From Conchiformibius kuhniae DSM 17694 (GTDB lineage Bacteria > Pseudomonadota > Gammaproteobacteria > Burkholderiales > Neisseriaceae), in the NCBI RefSeq assembly GCF_000428785.1, contig NZ_AUAP01000002.1:1-64000 (forward strand): a stretch of 64,000 bases of DNA. The letters run 5' to 3'. Position numbers and translations under genes: made by a program. The notes under the pieces are model-generated. The model searched no databases. It was given only the letters and a program-made list of their open reading frames with translations, and was not told the DNA's origin. Shown piece by piece: positions 1 through 8,789 of the stretch (position 1 is its first letter; the number at the start of each line of letters is the position of its first letter).

Positions 1-50
1 GCCGTTTTGTGAAATAATGCGCTTTTATTTCACTGTTGGAAAGATACAAG

Positions 51-131
51 GTTGGGTTGAAACGAAGTGAAAACCCAACATTTTTCCGAAAATTTATGGA
101 TTTTTTGGGTTTGCGCTTCGCTCCAACCCAA
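51..131. repeat. Pair of short hairpin repeats (TTGGGTT...AACCCAA)
   Basis: Two self-complementary units lie in opposite orientation. At 51-79 GTTGGGTT pairs with AACCCAAC around a GAAACGAAGTGA-like core. At 105-131 TTGGGTT pairs with AACCCAA around GCGCTTCGC. The cores are related on opposite strands, so the pair can also fold as one larger stem. No gene is visible in 1-289. Confidence 0.55.
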
Positions 132-140
132 GCTACACCC

Positions 141-197
141 TTCCCGCCTGCACGGGCATGACGGTGCGGCGTTTTTCGGCTAATTGATGATATGCCC
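141..197 (-). repeat. Fragment of the dRS3/MITE family
   Basis: A dRS3-like arm (TTCCCGCCTGCACGGGCATG, 141-160) is followed by AATTGATGATATGCCC ending at 197 and by TA. This matches one terminus of the 195-bp element described at 3903-4097. The other half is missing, so it is a truncated copy. Confidence 0.6.
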
Positions 198-289
198 TAG
201 GGGGGTGTGCTTTTTAAGGTTTGTTGTGCCAATTTGATTTTTTTGTTCAAGATTGATTGTTTTGTTATTTGTTTGATAAGGAAAAAACC

Positions 290-1867
290 ATGTCCAAAAT
301 CCAACGCGCTTTAATCAGCCTGTCCGATAAAAACGGTGCGGAATTTTTTGCCCGCGCCCTGCACGCGCTGGGGGTGGAAATCCTCTCCACCGGCGGCACG
401 GCGAAACTGCTCGCCGATGCGGGTGTGCCCGTGATTGAAGTGGCGGATTACACGGGGTTTCCCGAAATGCTGGACGGGCGCGTGAAAACCCTGCACCCGA
501 AAATCCATGGCGGCATTCTGGGGCGGCGCGATGTGGGCGAACACGTTGAAAAAATGGCGGAACACGGCATCGGCAACATTGATTTGGTGTGCGTGAACCT
601 GTATCCCTTTGCGGCGACGATTGCCAAGCCCGGCTGCACGCTGGAAGATGCGATTGAAAACATTGACATCGGCGGCCCCACCATGGTGCGCTCGGCGGCG
701 AAAAACTGGAAACACGTTGCCATCGTTACCGATAACGGCGATTTTGAAAGTATTGTCAAAGAGTTGCAGGAAAACGGTGCGGTGTTGTCGGAGCAGACCC
801 GTTTCCGTTTGGCGTGCAAGGCGTTCAGCCACACAGCGCAGTATGACGGCATGATTTCCAATTACTTAACCAGCGTGTCGGCGGAAAAATTGAGCGGCGA
901 GCCGCAAATCGGCGCGTTCCCCGCGCAGTTTAATCAAAGCTGGCTGAAGGTGCAGGAAATGCGTTACGGCGAAAATCCGCATCAGCAGGCGGCGTTTTAC
1001 CGCGATGCGTATCCCGCTTCAGGCAGCTTGAGCGCCTACACGCAATTGCAAGGTAAGGAATTGTCTTATAACAATATTGCCGATGCCGATGCCGCGTGGG
1101 AAGCGGTGAAATCGTTTGACGCGCCCGCCTGCGTGATTGTGAAACACGCCAATCCCTGCGGCGTGGCGGTGGCGGACACGCCTTTGAACGCCTACAAATT
1201 GGCGTTTGCCACCGACACCACCAGCGCATTCGGCGGCATCATCGCGTTTAACCGCGAAATTGACGCGGACACGGTGGAAGCGGTAACGGGGCAGTTTTTG
1301 GAAGTATTGATTGCGCCGAAGTTTAGCGATGCGGCGAAAGAATTGATTGCCAACAAGAAAAACGTGCGCGTGTTGGAAATTCCCTTGGCGGCGGGGGCGA
1401 ACCGTTTTGAATTGAAACGTGTGGGCGGCGGTTTGCTGGTGCAGTCGCCCGATTTGCACCGTTTGCGCCGCGAAGACGTGAAAGTGGTGTCCAAACGCCA
1501 ACCCACCGAGCAGGAATGGCATGATTTGCTGTTTGTGTGGAACGTTGCCAAGTTTGTGAAATCCAACGCGATTGTGTTCGGCAAGGGCGGGCAGACCTAC
1601 GGCATCGGCGCGGGGCAGATGAGCCGCGTGGATTCCACCCGCATTGCGGCGCGGAAAGCGCAGGACGGCGGTTTTGATTTGAACGGCGCGTGTGCGGCTT
1701 CCGATGCGTTTTTCCCGTTCCGTGACGGTGTGGACGTGATTGCCGAACAGGGCATTAAGGCGGTGATTCACCCTGCCGGCTCGGTGCGCGATGAGGAAGT
1801 GTTTGCGGCGGCGGACGAACACGGCATGGCGATGGTGGTAACGGGTGTGCGCCATTTCCGCCATTGA
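290..1867 (+). CDS. purH: Bifunctional AICAR transformylase / IMP cyclohydrolase
   Basis: PurH catalyses the last two steps of purine synthesis: formyl transfer from 10-formyl-THF to AICAR, then ring closure to IMP. The 525-residue product has the usual family length. The N-terminal MGS-like cyclohydrolase domain shows [11 protein letters not shown] and RSAAKNW. The C-terminal transformylase domain contains [10 protein letters not shown] and [13 protein letters not shown], and the protein ends in the typical RHFRH. I chose ATG 290 because AAGGA (278-282) sits seven bases upstream; an in-frame ATG at 257 would add 11 residues without family support. The gene is monocistronic or leads the short DUF1543 gene 47 bp downstream. 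Confidence 0.97.
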   Translation: MSKIQRALISLSDKNGAEFFARALHALGVEILSTGGTAKLLADAGVPVIEVADYTGFPEMLDGRVKTLHPKIHGGILGRRDVGEHVEKMAEHGIGNIDLVCVNLYPFAATIAKPGCTLEDAIENIDIGGPTMVRSAAKNWKHVAIVTDNGDFESIVKELQENGAVLSEQTRFRLACKAFSHTAQYDGMISNYLTSVSAEKLSGEPQIGAFPAQFNQSWLKVQEMRYGENPHQQAAFYRDAYPASGSLSAYTQLQGKELSYNNIADADAAWEAVKSFDAPACVIVKHANPCGVAVADTPLNAYKLAFATDTTSAFGGIIAFNREIDADTVEAVTGQFLEVLIAPKFSDAAKELIANKKNVRVLEIPLAAGANRFELKRVGGGLLVQSPDLHRLRREDVKVVSKRQPTEQEWHDLLFVWNVAKFVKSNAIVFGKGGQTYGIGAGQMSRVDSTRIAARKAQDGGFDLNGACAASDAFFPFRDGVDVIAEQGIKAVIHPAGSVRDEEVFAAADEHGMAMVVTGVRHFRH

Positions 1868-1914
1868 TGGTGTCTGCGCCCCTGCCGTTGCGGGTGGGGG
1901 CAGATAGAAATTTC

Positions 1915-2421
1915 ATGAACAAACAATTGTATATGTTTTATCTGGGTGGCAATGCGGGGCGTTCCAACATCGAAGTGCATGATGTGCAGTTTGCCGCGTG
2001 CGCCGATTACCGCGATGCCCTGCCTGCTTTGAAAGCCGCGTGGTTCGGCGATGCCGGCAAAATCCACATTGACGGTTGGCAAGTGATTGACTGGGCAGAC
2101 GGTTATGATGTTTTTCTGTCTGATGCGCCCGATACGCGCACGGGCTTGAACCTGTATTTTGTCAATGTCGGCGGCTATGTGCGCGGGCGTTTGGCGGAAG
2201 CGCATGATTTTGCTTTGTTTGTTGCCGAAAGCGCGGAAGCGGCGAAAGCCAAAGCCCTGCGCACTTTGCTGCCCGACCACGATTTGCGCCACAAAGACAA
2301 TTTGAAAGATGTGGATAATGTGCTGTTGTTAAAGCAGATTGACGGAGCGCACATTGGTTTGCGCGCAAACCCGCACGGCAAAGCGGCGGCGCTTGGCTTT
2401 CAGGGGTATTTGCCGATATAA
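1915..2421 (+). CDS. DUF1543 family protein
   Basis: A 168-residue soluble protein. The opening [20 protein letters not shown] and the following HDVQF segment are characteristic of DUF1543, a small family in Neisseriaceae and gamma-proteobacteria with no assigned function. ATG 1915 is chosen because the family motif begins there; the open frame extends 17 codons upstream into the purH end. There is no signal peptide or membrane segment. It follows purH closely on the same strand and may be co-transcribed, but nothing links it to purine synthesis. Confidence 0.75.
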   Translation: MNKQLYMFYLGGNAGRSNIEVHDVQFAACADYRDALPALKAAWFGDAGKIHIDGWQVIDWADGYDVFLSDAPDTRTGLNLYFVNVGGYVRGRLAEAHDFALFVAESAEAAKAKALRTLLPDHDLRHKDNLKDVDNVLLLKQIDGAHIGLRANPHGKAAALGFQGYLPI

Positions 2422-2455
2422 TGGTTTTCTTGCTTGATTTAGAAAGGAAAACATC

Positions 2456-2953
2456 ATGTCGCGCAGGTCAAAATCGCTGATTGCCGTTGAAGTGAAAGAT
2501 TTGGTGCAATGTCGCCCCACCGCCGCATTTGTCGGCGCGTCTTGGGCGGCATTGGCTTTGGGCGCAACCTTGTTTTTGTTCGGGCTGTGGAACGCGCCCA
2601 CGCTGGCTTTGAGCGAAAAAGGTTTTTATTTCTGTGTGTTGCTGCTGGGATTGTATGCGGCGGTGAGTTTGCAGAAAAGCCTTCGCGACCGTGAGGAAGG
2701 TTTGCCGGTGTCGGCTTTGTACCACAACATCAGTTGGGCGATGTTGGGCATGTCGGCGTTTTTGATGCTGGTGGGTTTGTGGAATGCGGCGTTGGCATTG
2801 AGCGAAAAGGGTTTTTACGGAATTGCATTTGCGATGAGCCTGTTTGCGGTGATTACCATTCAGAAAAACACCCGCGACACGCGCCAGATTGAGGCTTTGC
2901 TGCGACAAGCGCCCTACCACGATGACGGCATGCCCGCAAGTGAAGACGTATAG
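2456..2953 (+). CDS. YiaA/YiaB-type inner membrane protein
   Basis: 165 residues with two copies of the YiaAB two-helix unit. Each copy reads F-x-G-x-S-W or similar, a hydrophobic helix, GLWNA, then ALSEKGFY and a second helix ending in LQKSLRD or IQKNTRD. Four membrane helices are expected at roughly residues 22-46, 55-74, 90-112 and 117-136. The internal duplication is directly visible. The family is uncharacterised; E. coli YiaA is the namesake. A hairpin at 3028-3056 probably terminates the transcript. Confidence 0.8.
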   Translation: MSRRSKSLIAVEVKDLVQCRPTAAFVGASWAALALGATLFLFGLWNAPTLALSEKGFYFCVLLLGLYAAVSLQKSLRDREEGLPVSALYHNISWAMLGMSAFLMLVGLWNAALALSEKGFYGIAFAMSLFAVITIQKNTRDTRQIEALLRQAPYHDDGMPASEDV

Positions 2954-3027
2954 TGCATGTGCTTTCGTTTTTATACGGCGTTGGCTCGCCTTGTATGAAA
3001 AATCAATCACATCAGCCATATAAAAAC

Positions 3028-3060
3028 ATGCGCCGCAACAATCTGTTGGGGCGCATTTGC
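3028..3060 (+). terminator. Hairpin terminator after the YiaA-like gene
   Basis: ATGCGCC (3028-3034) pairs with GGCGCAT (3050-3056), and CAACA pairs with TGTTG inside, separated by a G-G mismatch and an ATC loop. Only a short TT tract follows, so termination efficiency is uncertain. Confidence 0.5.
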
Positions 3061-3063
3061 GTT

Positions 3064-3261
3064 AGCGGGTGCAGCAATTGACCGAAAAACCCCTGTGCCG
3101 TCATTCCCGAGTAGACGGAAATCCAACAACACATTCAAACAAACTTTGAAAAAACATTGCTTGCAGGTCATCGGGCAGTGGATTCCCGCTTGTGCGGGAA
3201 TGACGATGGTTTTTGTATTATTTTGATTTTTAGTAGAAAAATTTAAATGATGACGTGCCCT
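3064..3261 (+). repeat. Degenerate copy of the 195-bp dRS3-containing element
   Basis: The copy contains a damaged dRS3 (ATTCCCGAGTAGACGGAAAT, 3104 onwards) and an intact one (ATTCCCGCTTGTGCGGGAAT) about 75 bp later. The conserved right end TTTAAATGATGACGTGCCC is followed by TA. The left inverted end has decayed. Confidence 0.7.
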
Positions 3262-3270
3262 AAACTTCGT

Positions 3271-3735
3271 TTACATCGGTGAAACGTTGAGGTCGGACGC
3301 GCTGCCGACAATCCGCACCCGCCGTCCGGGCAGCAAACCCGCTTCCTGTTTTTGCACCACCACGATTTCCGTGCCGTCGTCTTTGTGAATCACCATTTCC
3401 AAAGAATGAACCAAAGCGGCTTGCTGCTCCAGCTTGGCACCCAGCAGCGAACCGGCGATGGCGCCGACCGTACTCATAATCGCGCTGCCGCGCCCGCCGC
3501 CGACCGATGAGCCGGCAATGCCGCCGATGATGCCGCCGCCAACCGAGCCGACCGCGCCCGAATGCGGGGCTTGAATGCGGACGGGGCGTGCGGAAACGAT
3601 GGTGCCGTAGCTGATGCTGCGGGCGGTTTTTGCCTGTTCGCCGCGATAAACGTTGCCGGAGTAGGATTGGGTGTTGGCGCAGCCGCACAGGGCAAGCATC
3701 ACGGTGGATATGGCAAGAAGTTTTTGTTTTTTCAT
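3271..3735 (-). CDS. Glycine-zipper outer-membrane lipoprotein, SlyB/PcpY-like
   Basis: A 154-residue lipoprotein. The signal peptide MKKQKLLAISTVMLALCGC ends in a Cys suited to lipidation. A glycine-rich double hydrophobic stretch at about residues 58-105 (GSVGGGIIGGIAGSSVGGG, then a second GAIAGSLLGAKLEQ) is the Gly-zipper 2TM motif of SlyB/RickA17kDa proteins. The C-terminal part is a small beta domain (GTEIVVVQKQEAGLLPGRRV). ATG 3735 is chosen because the signal peptide starts there; the open frame extends 36 codons upstream without merit. Such lipoproteins stabilise the outer membrane under stress. It stands alone between two repeat elements. Confidence 0.85.
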   Translation of the reverse strand: MKKQKLLAISTVMLALCGCANTQSYSGNVYRGEQAKTARSISYGTIVSARPVRIQAPHSGAVGSVGGGIIGGIAGSSVGGGRGSAIMSTVGAIAGSLLGAKLEQQAALVHSLEMVIHKDDGTEIVVVQKQEAGLLPGRRVRIVGSASDLNVSPM

Positions 3736-3841
3736 TGTAATAATTTCTGCTGGTTGGGAAAAGGCGCACAATATAGCATGATGTTGCTGTGCCAAACAAT
3801 CCGCATGGTGAAGATTTAACGCAATGTTGCATTGGCTTGAC

Positions 3842-3878
3842 ATGAAAACGCCCGCAAACGGTGTGCTTGCGGGCGTTT
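3842..3878. terminator. Bidirectional terminator, separated from fimV by a repeat element
   Basis: AAAACGCCCGCAA pairs with TTGCGGGCGTTTT around a seven-base loop, giving a T-tract on either strand. It is the first terminator downstream of fimV on the minus strand, but the 195-bp element at 3903-4097 now separates it from the fimV stop codon. Confidence 0.75.
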
Positions 3879-3902
3879 TGCCGTGCAGACGGGTTGGGAT
3901 TA

Positions 3903-4097
3903 GGGCGTGTCATCAATTAACCAAAAAATACTGTGCCGTCATTCCCGCGAATGTGGGAATCCAAGTCAAAGCACAACACACCTTGATACAACATGGCTTG
4001 CCAAGCATCGGGCAGTGGATTCCCGCTTGCGCGGGAATGACGGCGTATTTTTATATTATACTGATTTTCAGTATAAAATTTAAATGATGGCACGCTC
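3903..4097 (+). repeat. Complete 195-bp MITE-like element with TA flanks
   Basis: The best preserved copy. The left end GGGCGTGTCATCAATTAA and right end TTTAAATGATGGCACGCTC are imperfect inverted repeats. TA dinucleotides flank it at 3901-3902 and 4098-4099, as expected for insertion with TA duplication. Inside are two dRS3 palindromes (ATTCCCGCGAATGTGGGAAT and ATTCCCGCTTGCGCGGGAAT) separated by a conserved spacer that includes TTGCCAAGCATCG. It encodes no protein. Confidence 0.8.
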
Positions 4098-4111
4098 TAG
4101 GCAATCACTGC

Positions 4112-7100
4112 CTAACCTTGTCCCAGTTGCGCCAGCATGCGTTCGGCTTCGGCTTTGACTTCGCCGGTGGATTCGGCAACCAGTTCGCCCAGTGTTTCAC
4201 GGGCGGCAAACAGGTCTTCGATTTCCACGTACATTTTGGCAAGTTCGAGCTTGGCTTCTTGCGGTTCTTCCATGCCGACCGCTTCGGAGACGAAGCCGAC
4301 GCTGATGTCGGATTCGCTGCCGGTGTGGTTGCCCCAGTCGGCATCGAAGCTTTCCAAGTCGGTCAGGTCGGTGCTGCCGTGTGCGCCGTGGTCGGGCGGG
4401 TTGGCGGCGAAGTCGTCTTCGGCAACGTCAAGGCTGCCCAAGTCGTCCAGCCACGATTGTTCTTCGGGCGGGGCGGTGTCGGCTGCCGCCGCTTGTGCCG
4501 CCAATACGCGGTCTACCGCGTTGGTGCCCAAGTCGTCTTGTCCGTCCAAATCGAAGTTGGCGAACGCATCGTCAAGGTTGGTGTCGGCGGCGGGCGGGGC
4601 GGTGTCGGCGGGTTCTTCCACAACCAGTCTGGGCTGCTGTGCGGCAACGGGTGCCAGCACGTCGGTCATGTTCAGGTCGCTCAATTTGGCGGCGAGTTTT
4701 TCGTCCAGCAGCGACATGGGGTCGGTAACGTTGTTGGCGGCGGGCGCGGGTGCGGGGCTGTCCGCAGGGGCGTCTGCCGTTGTGCTGCCGATGTTGTCGT
4801 AGTCGAAATCGCTGAAGTCGCCAAAATCGCCCAAGCCGTCAAGGTTGCCGCCGGTGTCGGCAACGGGCGCGGGGGCTTCGGTTTCGATGCCGTTGTCGGC
4901 GAGCAGGGCGTCCAAGCTGCTGAAATCCAAGTCGTCCAGTGCCGGCGGTGCTTCGGTCGGCACGGGGTCGGCGGTGGGGGCGAAGTCGGTCAGGGCTTCG
5001 GGTTGGGCGGGCGCGGCCGGCGGTGCGGGCGGCGCAACGGGCGCGGCGGGCGTTTCTTCGACAAAGCCGTCCAAGCCGCTAAAATCCAAGTCGCCGAAAT
5101 CGGGCAGCTCGGTGGTTTGCGGCGCGGCGGGCAGGTCGTTCATGTCGGGCAGGTCCAAGTCGTTCAGGGCGGCGGCTGCCAGTGTGTCCAAGTCGTCTGC
5201 TGCGGGTGCCGGTTTGGGCGCGGGCGTTTGGGCGGGTTCGTTTTCAAACGACAAGCCGTCCAGTCCGTCCAAGCCGTCCATCAGTCCGTCCAAGTCTGCC
5301 AAGGGGTCGGTTTGGTTTGGTTCGGGCATGGCGGACATGTCCACGCTGTCGGGCGGGGGCAGCTCGAAGCCGTCCAAATCCGCCAAGGCGGCTTGGGCAA
5401 GGTCGTCCAAATCGTCTGTAGGTGCGGCGGCGGGCGCGGTTGTCGGGGTGTCTTCCAATACCAAGTCGTCTAAAGACAAGTCGGCAAAGCCCGAGTTTTT
5501 CACGGGAACGGAGACGGAGGAGACGGGGTGCTGCTGCGGCAGTTCGAAGGCGTCCAAGTCGTTCAGGGCGGATTGGGCGAAGGCGTCCAAGTCGTCGGCA
5601 GGAGCTGCTGCGGGCGCGGCGTTCATGTCCGACAGGTCGAAGTCGCCGAAGTCGCCAAAATCGTCAAAGCCGTTGTTGTCGGCGGCGGGCGCGGCGGCAG
5701 GGGCGGGTGCGGGTTCGGTTTGGTCGGCGCTGAAATCGCCAAAGTCGCCGAAGTCGCCAAAATCGTCTGCCACCACAAATTCGTTGTCGGCGGCGGGCGC
5801 TGCGGCGGGTGCGGCAAGGGTGCTGCTGTCTTCGTCCAAAGACCAGTTGTCGTCTGCCACGGCAAAGCCGTCATCGTCCGCTTGGTCTTTTTCGGTGGCG
5901 GCGCTGCCTTCCAGCCACGACCAATCGTCTTCGTTGCCGGCAGACGGGGGGACGCTGTCGGCAACGGCGGGGGCGTCTTCGCCGAAAAACACGCCGTCGT
6001 CTTCTTCGGCAACGTATTCGGAAGCGGTGCCCGCCGCCGCCGCGCCTGCTGCTGCGGCAGCCGCCGTGCCGCCGTGCGCTTCTACGGCGGCGCGGGCGCG
6101 GGACAAGTCGGCTTTGGCGCGTTCTGCGGTGCTTAAGGGGGCTTCTTCGTCCCATTGCACGTCGTCTTCGTCGTCATAGCCTTCGTAGCCGTCTTCTTCG
6201 GCGTAGCCCGCATCGTCGTGGTTTTGCTGCTGACGGCGGCGGCGCATCATCATCAGACCGCCGACCACCAAGCCGCCGACCGTGAGTGCGCCCGCGCCGC
6301 CAATTACCCAAGGCATGATGCCGCCGTCTTCCTCGTCGGTTTCTTCAGCCGCATCAGACGCTTCGGCAACCGGCGGCGGGGGAGGTGGGGGCGGCGGTGC
6401 GGCTTCGGACACCGGCGCCGTGGCTGCGGACGAAACCGCATCGGACACGGCAGCGTCTTGCGCACTTGCTGCGGGCGGTGCGGAAACGGGCGTGTCTGCG
6501 GGTGGGGGCGGCGGCGGCACCGGTGCTTCTTCTGCCGGCGGGGGCGGAGGAGGCGGTGGCGGAGCGGTATCCTGCGGCGGCGGGGGCGGCGGCGCATCTT
6601 GGGGTTTGGGCGGCGGCGCGGTTTCAACCGGCGGCGGGGGAGGCGGCGGCGGCGGCGGTGCGACCGCAGGTGCTTGGGCCTTCGGCGCGGCAGGTGCAAC
6701 CGAATGCTGCACCGCAGGTTTGCGCGGTGCGGGTGCAGGTGCGGCTTGGCGCGTTGCGGCGGCACGTTGCGCGTACGCATGCCACTGCGCCTCAGTCGGA
6801 ATGTACAGCGTTACACTGCGGCGCACGGTCGTGCCGTGGCGGAACGCGCGCGGATTCGCCATCACCAAAGCCCGCATTGCCGTCTGCTGGCTCATATTGT
6901 GCGGACGGTAACGCGCCGCAATGTCCGCCAGCTTCTCGCCCGCATAAGCGCGGTGGCGGCGCGGCGTAACCGCCGTTTTGCTCGGTTTTTTCACCTTTGC
7001 CGACTCGGCGGCGGGTTTTTTCTCGGCTTTTTCCGCCTTTTCCTGCGGACGGGATTTTGCTTTTTCGGCAGATGCGGGCTTGCCCTGTTCGGCTTTTTTT

Positions 7101-7552
7101 CGCTCAATAAAATCCTGCTCAATCGGAACTTTCACCCCTTTTTCCGACTTGGCGGGCGCAACCGTTTTTTCCTGTTTGGGCTTGGGTTCCGCCTTCGGCT
7201 TGGCTTTGGCGGGAGAATAACGCGGCGGGTCGAGCAACGCCGTATACTGGCGCGTCTGCTGCCCCGCACCCACCGTAAACGACAACACCGGTTCGTGAAT
7301 CGGCGCGGATGAACGCAAATGCACCGTTACCGTACCGTTGCCGTTTTTCGAAATACTGCCGCGCACCCCGCCCGACACATTCAAACGCCCGCCCTCCATC
7401 AGCGCCTTGGCTTCATCGCCGGTTACGGTAATGCTCCCCGAAAACGGTTCGCCCAAATGAGAGCGCACGTTCAAACCGCCCATCGCCGACCACGCGCTGA
7501 ACGACGCCGCCAACGATACGGACGCAACAATTATCTTGATATTGGTATTCAA
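4112..7552 (-). CDS. fimV: FimV/TspA-like peptidoglycan-associated membrane protein
   Basis: A 1146-residue protein of the FimV family, known as TspA in meningococci, which supports type IV pilus function and polar organisation. Order: signal peptide (1-23), FimV N-terminal domain (about 24-110), Lys/Glu-rich linker, LysM peptidoglycan-binding domain (about 200-252), a Pro-rich region with long proline runs (299-395), one membrane helix (412-435) followed by RRRR, a very acidic cytoplasmic region with repeated DDFGDFGDF and LDDLDF units, and the conserved FimV C-terminal domain (about 1085-1146, EEPQEAKLELAKMYVEI). The start is a TTG at 7550-7552; the first in-frame ATG lies beyond the signal peptide, so TTG must be used. 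A promoter fits at 7605-7634. Confidence 0.9.
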   Translation of the reverse strand: MNTNIKIIVASVSLAASFSAWSAMGGLNVRSHLGEPFSGSITVTGDEAKALMEGGRLNVSGGVRGSISKNGNGTVTVHLRSSAPIHEPVLSFTVGAGQQTRQYTALLDPPRYSPAKAKPKAEPKPKQEKTVAPAKSEKGVKVPIEQDFIERKKAEQGKPASAEKAKSRPQEKAEKAEKKPAAESAKVKKPSKTAVTPRRHRAYAGEKLADIAARYRPHNMSQQTAMRALVMANPRAFRHGTTVRRSVTLYIPTEAQWHAYAQRAAATRQAAPAPAPRKPAVQHSVAPAAPKAQAPAVAPPPPPPPPPPVETAPPPKPQDAPPPPPPQDTAPPPPPPPPPAEEAPVPPPPPPADTPVSAPPAASAQDAAVSDAVSSAATAPVSEAAPPPPPPPPPVAEASDAAEETDEEDGGIMPWVIGGAGALTVGGLVVGGLMMMRRRRQQQNHDDAGYAEEDGYEGYDDEDDVQWDEEAPLSTAERAKADLSRARAAVEAHGGTAAAAAAGAAAAGTASEYVAEEDDGVFFGEDAPAVADSVPPSAGNEDDWSWLEGSAATEKDQADDDGFAVADDNWSLDEDSSTLAAPAAAPAADNEFVVADDFGDFGDFGDFSADQTEPAPAPAAAPAADNNGFDDFGDFGDFDLSDMNAAPAAAPADDLDAFAQSALNDLDAFELPQQHPVSSVSVPVKNSGFADLSLDDLVLEDTPTTAPAAAPTDDLDDLAQAALADLDGFELPPPDSVDMSAMPEPNQTDPLADLDGLMDGLDGLDGLSFENEPAQTPAPKPAPAADDLDTLAAAALNDLDLPDMNDLPAAPQTTELPDFGDLDFSGLDGFVEETPAAPVAPPAPPAAPAQPEALTDFAPTADPVPTEAPPALDDLDFSSLDALLADNGIETEAPAPVADTGGNLDGLGDFGDFSDFDYDNIGSTTADAPADSPAPAPAANNVTDPMSLLDEKLAAKLSDLNMTDVLAPVAAQQPRLVVEEPADTAPPAADTNLDDAFANFDLDGQDDLGTNAVDRVLAAQAAAADTAPPEEQSWLDDLGSLDVAEDDFAANPPDHGAHGSTDLTDLESFDADWGNHTGSESDISVGFVSEAVGMEEPQEAKLELAKMYVEIEDLFAARETLGELVAESTGEVKAEAERMLAQLGQG

Positions 7553-7604
7553 AATTTATCCCCCATCCGGGATGCCGGTTATTGGTTGATTGCAAATAGG
7601 CGTT

Positions 7605-7634
7605 ATGATAGCGGGTTACTGGCTTGTCTGCCAA
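7605..7634 (-). promoter_or_regulatory. Predicted sigma-70 promoter of fimV
   Basis: Reading the minus strand, TTGGCA (7634-7629) is followed after 18 bases by TATCAT (7610-7605). The distance to the TTG start is about 50 bases. Confidence 0.5.
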
Positions 7635-7888
7635 GTAAAAAGCACGATTTCTTTAACACCGCTTAACGGAAAAGCACAAAAACTAGGGCATATCCGACAC
7701 ACTTTGCCGCCATTTTAAGCTGTAACGAACGCGCAAACACTGTTATGATGCCTGTTTTTGATTTTCGTTTGCCTTTGCCCCGTATTTGTTACATTGCTGA
7801 CAACGTGCGGTGCGGCAAATAAAGCGCGGCACCGAGTGCCGCCCCGATGCGGGCGGGCTTGCGTCCCGCCCGAAAAAACCGATTTTTT

Positions 7889-7930
7889 CCCGCCGCCAAC
7901 GGCGGGGTTTCCAACCGAAAAGGAATTGTG
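7889..7930 (+). promoter_or_regulatory. Hairpin plus palindrome leader before yciB
   Basis: CCCGCCG (7889-7895) pairs with CGGCGGG (7900-7906). GGTTTCCAACC follows (7906-7916), then GAAAAGGAATT, whose AGGA is the ribosome binding site, and ATG at 7931. The same arrangement recurs before galK, the response regulator and mrdA. Confidence 0.6.
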
Positions 7931-8491
7931 ATGAAAGCATCCGGCGACTTTCTCGCCCTGATACTGTTTTTCGCCACCTACGCCCTGACCGGCGACATGG
8001 TTGCCGCCACTGCCGTTGCCGTCGTCATCGGCTTGGCACAAGCGGGCTACACATGGTACAGGCATAAAAAATTGAGCATCATGCAATGGGTCGGTCTGAT
8101 TGTCATCGTCGTATTCGGCGGCGCGACCATCTTGCTCAAAGATGCCGTGTTCATCATGCTCAAAACCACCGTCATTTGCTGGATTGTCGCCCTCATTGTT
8201 GTCGTGTGCCAACTGCTCGGCAAAAACGGCATCAAAGCCCTGATGGGCAAAGAACTGCAACTGCCCGAAGCCGTGTGGACGCGCCTTTCCTACGCATGGG
8301 CGGTGTTTTTCTTCGTTATGGGCGCGGTCAATCTTGCCGTTGCCTACCCCTTCACCCCCGAACGTGAAGCGTTTTGGGTCAATTTCAAATTTTGGGGCTA
8401 CCTGCCGATGACCCTTGCCTTCTCCATCGCACAAGGCGTGTACATCGTGCGCCACCTGCCCAAACAACACCAACAACAGGACGATGCCTGA
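7931..8491 (+). CDS. yciB: Inner membrane-spanning protein YciB (intracellular septation protein A family)
   Basis: A 186-residue polytopic protein matching YciB/IspZ in length and layout, with about five to six helices (for example 6-28, 46-66, 70-93, 119-139, 149-167). The FFxTY...TGD start and the W-V-N-F-K-F-W-G-Y-L-P-M-T block near residue 148 are family hallmarks. YciB is linked to envelope integrity and division in E. coli. I chose ATG 7931 over an upstream in-frame ATG (7847) because AAAAGGAATT sits just before it and homologues begin MK. The stop overlaps the start region of yciI, so yciB-yciI-bolA form an operon. Confidence 0.92.
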   Translation: MKASGDFLALILFFATYALTGDMVAATAVAVVIGLAQAGYTWYRHKKLSIMQWVGLIVIVVFGGATILLKDAVFIMLKTTVICWIVALIVVVCQLLGKNGIKALMGKELQLPEAVWTRLSYAWAVFFFVMGAVNLAVAYPFTPEREAFWVNFKFWGYLPMTLAFSIAQGVYIVRHLPKQHQQQDDA

Positions 8492-8492
8492 T

Positions 8493-8789
8493 ATGCTCTA
8501 CCTTTTTCTCGCCACCGACAACGACGGCAGCAGCCAAGCCCGCAGCGAAGCCCGTCCTGCCCACATCGCCCGTTTGCACCAATTGCAGCAACAAGGACGC
8601 TTGCTCGCCGCCGGCCCCACGCCCCTGCCCGACAACAACGCCGGCGAAGTGTCCGGCAGCCTGATTATCGCCGACTTTGCCAATCTGGACGAAGCCGAAG
8701 CATGGATACAGTCCGACCCCTATGTGGACGCGGGCGTGTATGCCGAAGTGATGATACGCCCCTTTGTGAAAGCCCTGCCCGATGACTGA
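8493..8789 (+). CDS. yciI: YciI family protein
   Basis: 98 residues of the YCII-related fold, a small ferredoxin-like dimeric enzyme family of unclear reaction. The visible pattern is MLYLFLATD, then ARPAHIARLHQLQQQGRLLAAGP, GSLIIADF, and an aspartate-containing DPYVDAGVYAEV near the C-terminus, where the His (ARPAH) and Asp (SDPY) of the proposed active site lie. ATG 8493 lies two bases after the yciB stop; ATG 8484 in the same frame is possible but adds residues outside the family. Neighbour yciB is the same as in many Neisseriaceae and Enterobacteria. Confidence 0.88.
   Translation: MLYLFLATDNDGSSQARSEARPAHIARLHQLQQQGRLLAAGPTPLPDNNAGEVSGSLIIADFANLDEAEAWIQSDPYVDAGVYAEVMIRPFVKALPDD

Larger units (their letters stand above)
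7553..7930. other. Divergent intergenic region between fimV and yciB
   Basis: The 378 bp hold the fimV promoter (7605-7634), an isolated TAGGGCATATCC motif at 7684 resembling one end of the 195-bp element, a possible -10 TATGAT for yciB at 7744-7749 without a convincing -35, and the hairpin leader of yciB at 7889-7930. No gene is seen. Confidence 0.6.

Noticed and set aside
4118..7312. Long open frames antisense to fimV
   Set aside because: They are low-complexity Gly/Arg/Ser shadows of the GC-rich acidic and proline repeats; the fimV strand has all recognisable domains.
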